A stretch of 25,875 bases of DNA, taken from assembly GCA_025765595.1 (NCBI GenBank), contig JAIVFH010000342.1, positions 1 through 25,875 of the forward strand. The letters run 5' to 3'. Source of the DNA: Obelidium mucronatum. Lineage: Eukaryota; Chytridiomycota; Chytridiomycetes; Chytridiales; Chytriomycetaceae. Under the pieces are notes generated by a model. That model was given only the letters and a program-made list of their open reading frames with translations, ran no database searches and was not told the DNA's origin. This document shows, piece by piece, positions 22,524 through 25,875 of the stretch (positions within the stretch are counted from its first letter, which is position 1; every line of letters starts with the position of its first letter). The translations under genes and the position numbers were made by a program.

Positions 22524-22586
22524 ATGACTTGGTGGTTGTCATTCATTTCGATTCCGACAATTCTCACTGAAATCTTCTCAAAATGA
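22524..22586 (+). other. Signal-peptide-like short frame overlapping the copy A start (ATGA)
   Basis: An ATG at 22524 opens 20 codons of hydrophobic character (MTWWLSFISIPTILTEIFSK), closed by TGA at 22584-22586. That stop overlaps the ATG of the ectodomain frame (22583). It may be the true N-terminus of copy A displaced by one base, or an upstream ORF. Confidence 0.4.
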
Positions 22587-23794
22587 ACTCCTTGGTCCAG
22601 AGCATCCAAGGCCCAGACGGCACTGTCACGTCAACACTCTATCTGTCAAGTCTATATCTGCTTGCGATCCCAAATGGCCTCAATAGCATCACAGCCACAT
22701 TCACTGACGGAACAACAACTCTTTGTTCTGTCGCATCACAATCCATCCCGACCAAACCAACAGCAAAGTGTCCCAAAGAAATATTTATCCCAGACTGTGC
22801 CAGTTTCTCGTGCACAAGCGATCGAGTACCTTCTTCGTTGTCTGCTGACTGGAGCTGTGACGATACAAGCATCATTTTCAATCTGTGCCACTTCAGGGAT
22901 CAAAGAAGCGATGTTTCCCGGATATCGCATCATCAGTACCGACGGTTTTCAAATCTGGAAATACAAGTAACCCCACAAAGAGTCCCATCACAACAGCAGT
23001 TCTCCCATCAACAACAGCGGTTCCCCAAAACCTGCTCACCTATGCTCAAATCTGGAGGAATAATGAACAACGAAGTCCTTCAAGTAATTCAACAACAACA
23101 ATCAAATACTTCGCCGAATTCTGGGTCAGCCATCAGCCAGCCTGTTATTGCGGTCCCTGTTTTTGGAATTGCTGCCTTCTTTGCAGTTATCGCAGCAGTG
23201 ATTCGATATCGAAAGAAGCAAACAGAAGTGAAAGAGAAATCTGAAGCGGTTTTATCTGAAGCGTTTGATGACGCGACAGCTACTCTAAGGAGAAACAACA
23301 ATCCTCCTTCATTGAACAGAGTTGTTCCGTTGCAACAGCCTTATCAGCCTCCTCAAGAATTGGATTCAGTTTACATTCCAAAACGCGCCGAATCATATGA
23401 ATCCGCTCAGCTCATGAAAAAAGTGTATCAGGATGTTTCTTCTCAACTCGGATCGTCTTCAAGTTCCTTGAGGGAAACGCCACCCATTGCGCAGAATATG
23501 ATGCAATTTCCACCGCCACCTTCTCTTTATCGTCTAGTTTTTCTACACCATCACTGCGTATTGATCCAAGTGCAACGGGTCGTTTAAGACGTGGTTCCGA
23601 TTCAACAACCTGCCTCTGTATACAATAGTCCCATCAGATTCCAACGATGGGAGTGTATGGTTATTCTACAGCAAGTGTGGAGTCCTAGTCCTGTAACTGG
23701 AGGATTTCCGGGATATTATGACCAGTATGGGAACTACCACTATTTCACAGCAGAGCAGTTGAAAGCGCAGCAGCCACGTCAAGCTTATTCGTAA
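22524..23794 (+). CDS. Tandem family copy A: ectodomain, stalk, TM, Gly-Tyr-rich C-terminal tail
   Basis: The ectodomain starts MNSLVQSIQGPDGTVTSTLY at 22583, with paired Cys (TLCSVASQS, AKCPKEIF, CASFSC). It aligns with copy C starting at 25339. A short hydrophobic peptide at 22524 (MTWWLSFISIPTILTEIFSK) ends in a stop overlapping this ATG and could be the missing signal sequence in another frame. A membrane segment (VIAVPVFGIAAFFAVIAAVI) precedes RYRKKQTEVKEK, then a polar cytosolic region with DSVYIPKRAESYES and QFPPPPSLY. The tail GFPGYYDQYGNYHYFTAEQ ends at 23794. Ectodomain, stalk, membrane and tail sections fall in different frames. Shifts are needed near 22860, 22970-23080, 23540 and 23690, and no standard introns fit. 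Function unknown; the architecture suggests a cell-surface protein. Confidence 0.6.
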
Positions 23795-23917
23795 TAAAGA
23801 AGAAAAAAGAAGCTCATTTATACTGTTTCGTGTTCGCAAGCGTCTATCATATGTTTTGATGTAATTTTCTGGTAATTTTCAGCTGGTGAAATTGGATAAA
23901 TTTGATCAGCCTTCTGA

Positions 23918-25160
23918 ATGGCACAACGCACGAACAACGACCCAAAGTGAGTAGGAGTGAGTGAGTGAGTGGTGGCGATGGGGTAGGCTCTTGATGCTGA
24001 CAGGGTGTTCCAGGCCTGGCGCCAACAACGACAGTGGCTCTCACCACCACTACGACGACCACCACAACCACCACTAGAGCGGCCGCAGCGACCACGACCG
24101 TTGCGCCCGCTGCAACCACCACGATCAAGGGTGTTCGCCACCGTTGAAACGACGGCATCGAGCCCGACGACATTCGTCCAAGTTCCAGTTCGCCCGTCAG
24201 CGGCGCTGTCATCGGCGGCGCAGTCGGCGGCGGCGTGGCGCTGCTTGCGCTGCTCGGCGTTGCGTTCTGGCTGTACAAACGAAACGCGCGGCGGGCGCGC
24301 CGCGACAACTCGCTGCCGGCGCTGCCCCCACAGGTTCAACCGCAAGCGGCACAGAAGAACGCCGCCTTCAACGCCGGGAAGCCGCTAGATCTCGAGAACT
24401 TGGAAAATGCTCCGACAAGGTCGCGAGTGCCGCCCGAGCCGCTGCCCGCGGAGGGCGCTGGAGAGCAAGTTCCAATGCAGCAATTTCCAGTGCAGCAACA
24501 GCAGCCGGTGTATGTCCAGCCACAGCAGTACATTCAACCACAGCCCCAATACGTGCAGGATCCTAATGCTGCCGCTGCGTACCAGCAGTATGTCGCTGCT
24601 CCAGCTGCAGCTGATGCAGCTCATTATGCCATGTACGATCCAGCGGTTTACGCCCAACACGCAGCTGCTTACCGTAAGCTACTTTCGATTTTTTACTTTT
24701 ATTTGATTCAAGTTTACTGAATACCTTTCTGGAAACAGAGGCTGGATACGGGTACCCACAAAATGCCGCTGTTGTTGCTCCAGAAAACGCGTCTGCTTAC
24801 GGATACCCAGCAAGCACTGTTACTCCCGAACAAGCTTCCGCATATGGCTATCCAGCGAGCACTGTCACTCCAGAACAAGCCTCAGCGTATGGCTATCCAG
24901 CAAACACCATCACTCCAGAACAGGCTTCAGCATATGGATACCACCAGGCGAATGCCATGACTCCAGAAGCTGCTTCTGCTGCCGCAGCTTATTACGCTCA
25001 AAATGCTGGATCTACACAATATCCCGGTTATTACGACCAGCAAGGAAACTACCACTACTACGCTACCGAACAAGCTCAACAAGCGCAACCTGCTGCTCAA
25101 CAAGCACAAGTTGTTCAACAGCCACCTCAAGGTCAGATTCCACAGCCACCACACCAGTAA
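23918..25160 (+). CDS. Tandem family copy B: stalk, TM and Gly-Tyr-rich tail, without ectodomain
   Basis: A possible first exon (23918-23946, MAQRTNNDPK) has a good GTGAGT donor. The next exon starts about 24004 and enters a Thr-rich stalk (APTTTVALTT...), which meets an in-frame TGA near 24144. A neighbouring frame gives the natural-looking TVETTASSPTTFVQVPV, so two opposite shifts seem needed. From about 24180 the frame is solid: SSSSPVSGAVIGGAVGGGVA, LLALLGVAFWLYKRNARRAR (membrane segment plus basic stop-transfer), PLDLENLENAPTRSRVPPEP, and Gln/Tyr-rich QQFPVQQQQPVYVQPQQY. An intron (24674-24738) follows, then tandem ASTVTPEQASAYGYP repeats and the tail QYPGYYDQQGNYHYYATEQ, ending at 25160. 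The Cys-containing ectodomain of copies A and C is absent and would not fit in the 120-bp gap after copy A. Probably a 5'-truncated or rearranged paralog. Confidence 0.65.
24810..24944 (+). repeat. 45-bp tandem repeat encoding ASTVTPEQASAYGYP
   Basis: Three consecutive 45-bp units (24810-24854, 24855-24899, 24900-24944), each encoding 15 residues A(S/N)T(V/I)TPEQASAYGY with a final P or H. Decayed half-units lie on both sides (APENASAYGYP before, MTPEAASAAAAYY after). Differences are mostly third-position, so the protein repeat is conserved. It lies in the cytosolic tail of copy B. Confidence 0.92.
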
Positions 25161-25338
25161 ATTATCATCAAGCCTTGAAAATCAATTCGAGTCTATGAAG
25201 CGGGGGGGTTTGTTTTACAGTAGATTTTATACACAAATTACAGAATAAATACAGCTTATACTTTATTACTTCAAACTTGGGATTTTGACATGCATCATGA
25301 ATTTCGGAAGTTGAAAAAAAAAATAACTTCAAAAAAAC

Positions 25339-25875
25339 ATGTCATCACACTTGACAGGTTCCCAGAACCCCGACGGCAGTCTCTCAATGACACTCTACAT
25401 TGACTCTGCATACCTGCAACAACAGCCATTCACACCGTCAACCATTTCGGCCTCATTTAATTTCGCTGGCGGCCACATTTGCAGCACTGCAATCCAAATT
25501 GACAGCTCGCCAACTGTTGCTTGCCCATCCACTTTCTCGAATGCCGTTTCGCCGTGCATTTCAGTCTCTTGCAATTCTGGTTCGCCAAGCTTGGTGGCGT
25601 ATCGACCCAATATGTATTCTGTGGCTTCATTGTTCTCTGTTTGCCCGGCAAGCGTGCCAACCAACTGTGGTTATCATTCTGAAGCACACATGACGCTTAC
25701 AATAACGGAAACTCTTTCGGCTTCTTCACAGCTTCCGGCTGTTGCTGATGTTGATAATGCAAATTCAGGACAACAACAACAGCCACAACAACAATCACCT
25801 TCCTTCCAATCCAGAAAACCCAAACCTCATCTCCAGCATTCGAATCACTTTAACAACAACCAGCAGCATCTCTTA
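25339..25875 (+). CDS. Tandem family copy C, ectodomain, cut by window end
   Basis: The frame is open from the ATG at 25339 to the last base, 179 codons. It starts MSSHLTGSQNPDGSLSMTLY and aligns with copy A (PDG[ST] followed by a TLY strand, ST/SIxA[ST]F, then C and ACP/KCP). Cys positions are HICSTAIQ, VACPSTFS, CISVSC, SVCPASVPTNC. The final part is Gln/Asn-rich; the +1 frame here reads Thr-rich (TTTTATTTIT), like the stalk of copy B, so a one-base shift near 25768 is possible. The membrane segment and tail would lie beyond the window. No signal peptide is visible at this start. Confidence 0.65.
   Translation, partial: MSSHLTGSQNPDGSLSMTLYIDSAYLQQQPFTPSTISASFNFAGGHICSTAIQIDSSPTVACPSTFSNAVSPCISVSCNSGSPSLVAYRPNMYSVASLFSVCPASVPTNCGYHSEAHMTLTITETLSASSQLPAVADVDNANSGQQQQPQQQSPSFQSRKPKPHLQHSNHFNNNQQHLL

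Noticed and set aside
24005..24388. Alternative Pro/Arg-rich frame through the stalk of copy B
   Set aside because: Most of it is a shifted reading of a Thr-rich stalk. Only the short TVETTASSPTTFVQVPV piece looks natural, and it is treated as a frame shift within copy B.
1..25875. Mobile elements, CRISPR arrays or prokaryote-type operons
   Set aside because: No transposase, reverse transcriptase, terminal repeats or spaced direct repeats were found. Gene structure is intron-containing and eukaryotic throughout.

Overview
This is a window of a eukaryotic nuclear genome, most likely an early-diverging, chytrid-like fungus. The evidence is dense genes on both strands, short spliceosomal introns of about 50-90 bp with GT...AG ends and some TACTAAC-type branch sites, an RNA polymerase I subunit, ribosomal protein uS8, a BRSK/SAD-Gin4-type kinase, a long PAS/GAF hybrid histidine kinase, small leucine-rich-repeat membrane proteins and Ser/Thr-stalk membrane proteins. 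The phylum is inferred from gene content; no rRNA or other marker is present.

Layout, left to right. (1) 1-4575, minus: a multidomain hybrid histidine kinase whose 3' end lies outside the window. Its first kinase/receiver module has lost the catalytic and phosphoacceptor residues; the second keeps its phosphoacceptor His. (2) 4798-6072, minus: a single-exon protein with a disordered, very GC-rich N-terminus and a C-terminal PH-like domain. (3) 6576-7117, minus: a small Cys-rich protein I do not recognise. (4) 7397-9075, minus: an ALKBH1-type Fe(II)/2-oxoglutarate dioxygenase. (5) 9280-10341 plus and 10393-11435 minus: two paralogous LRR membrane proteins, tail to tail, whose introns are all phase 2 and lie at LRR boundaries. 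(6) 11615-15699, plus: RPA2/RPA135, complete in nine exons. (7) 15956-18621, plus: a BRSK/SAD-like Ser/Thr kinase with UBA-like and KA1-like regions, complete in seven exons. (8) 18776-about 20500, minus: a membrane protein with a Cys-rich ectodomain, Ser/Thr stalk, one membrane segment, a QSEY repeat and a C-terminal SH3 domain. (9) 20838-21545, minus: uS8 (yeast Rps22, animal RPS15A), two exons. (10) 22524-25875, plus: a tandem cluster of three related membrane-protein genes, the middle one lacking an ectodomain and the last one cut by the window edge.

RPA2, the kinase, uS8 and both LRR genes splice into clean full-length frames with total coding length divisible by three. The histidine kinase, the ALKBH1 homolog, the Cys-rich gene, the SH3 membrane gene and the tandem cluster each need one or more frame changes that ordinary introns do not explain. 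In the ALKBH1 homolog two opposite shifts bracket a conserved active-site strand, which points to consensus indel errors at least there. The uneven distribution is itself notable, because either local assembly quality or relaxed selection on accessory genes could cause it.

Functionally the window mixes housekeeping genes (rRNA transcription, translation, nucleic-acid demethylation) with genes for sensing and the cell surface (histidine kinase, LRR proteins, SH3 and stalk proteins). There is no operon-like logic beyond local duplications.
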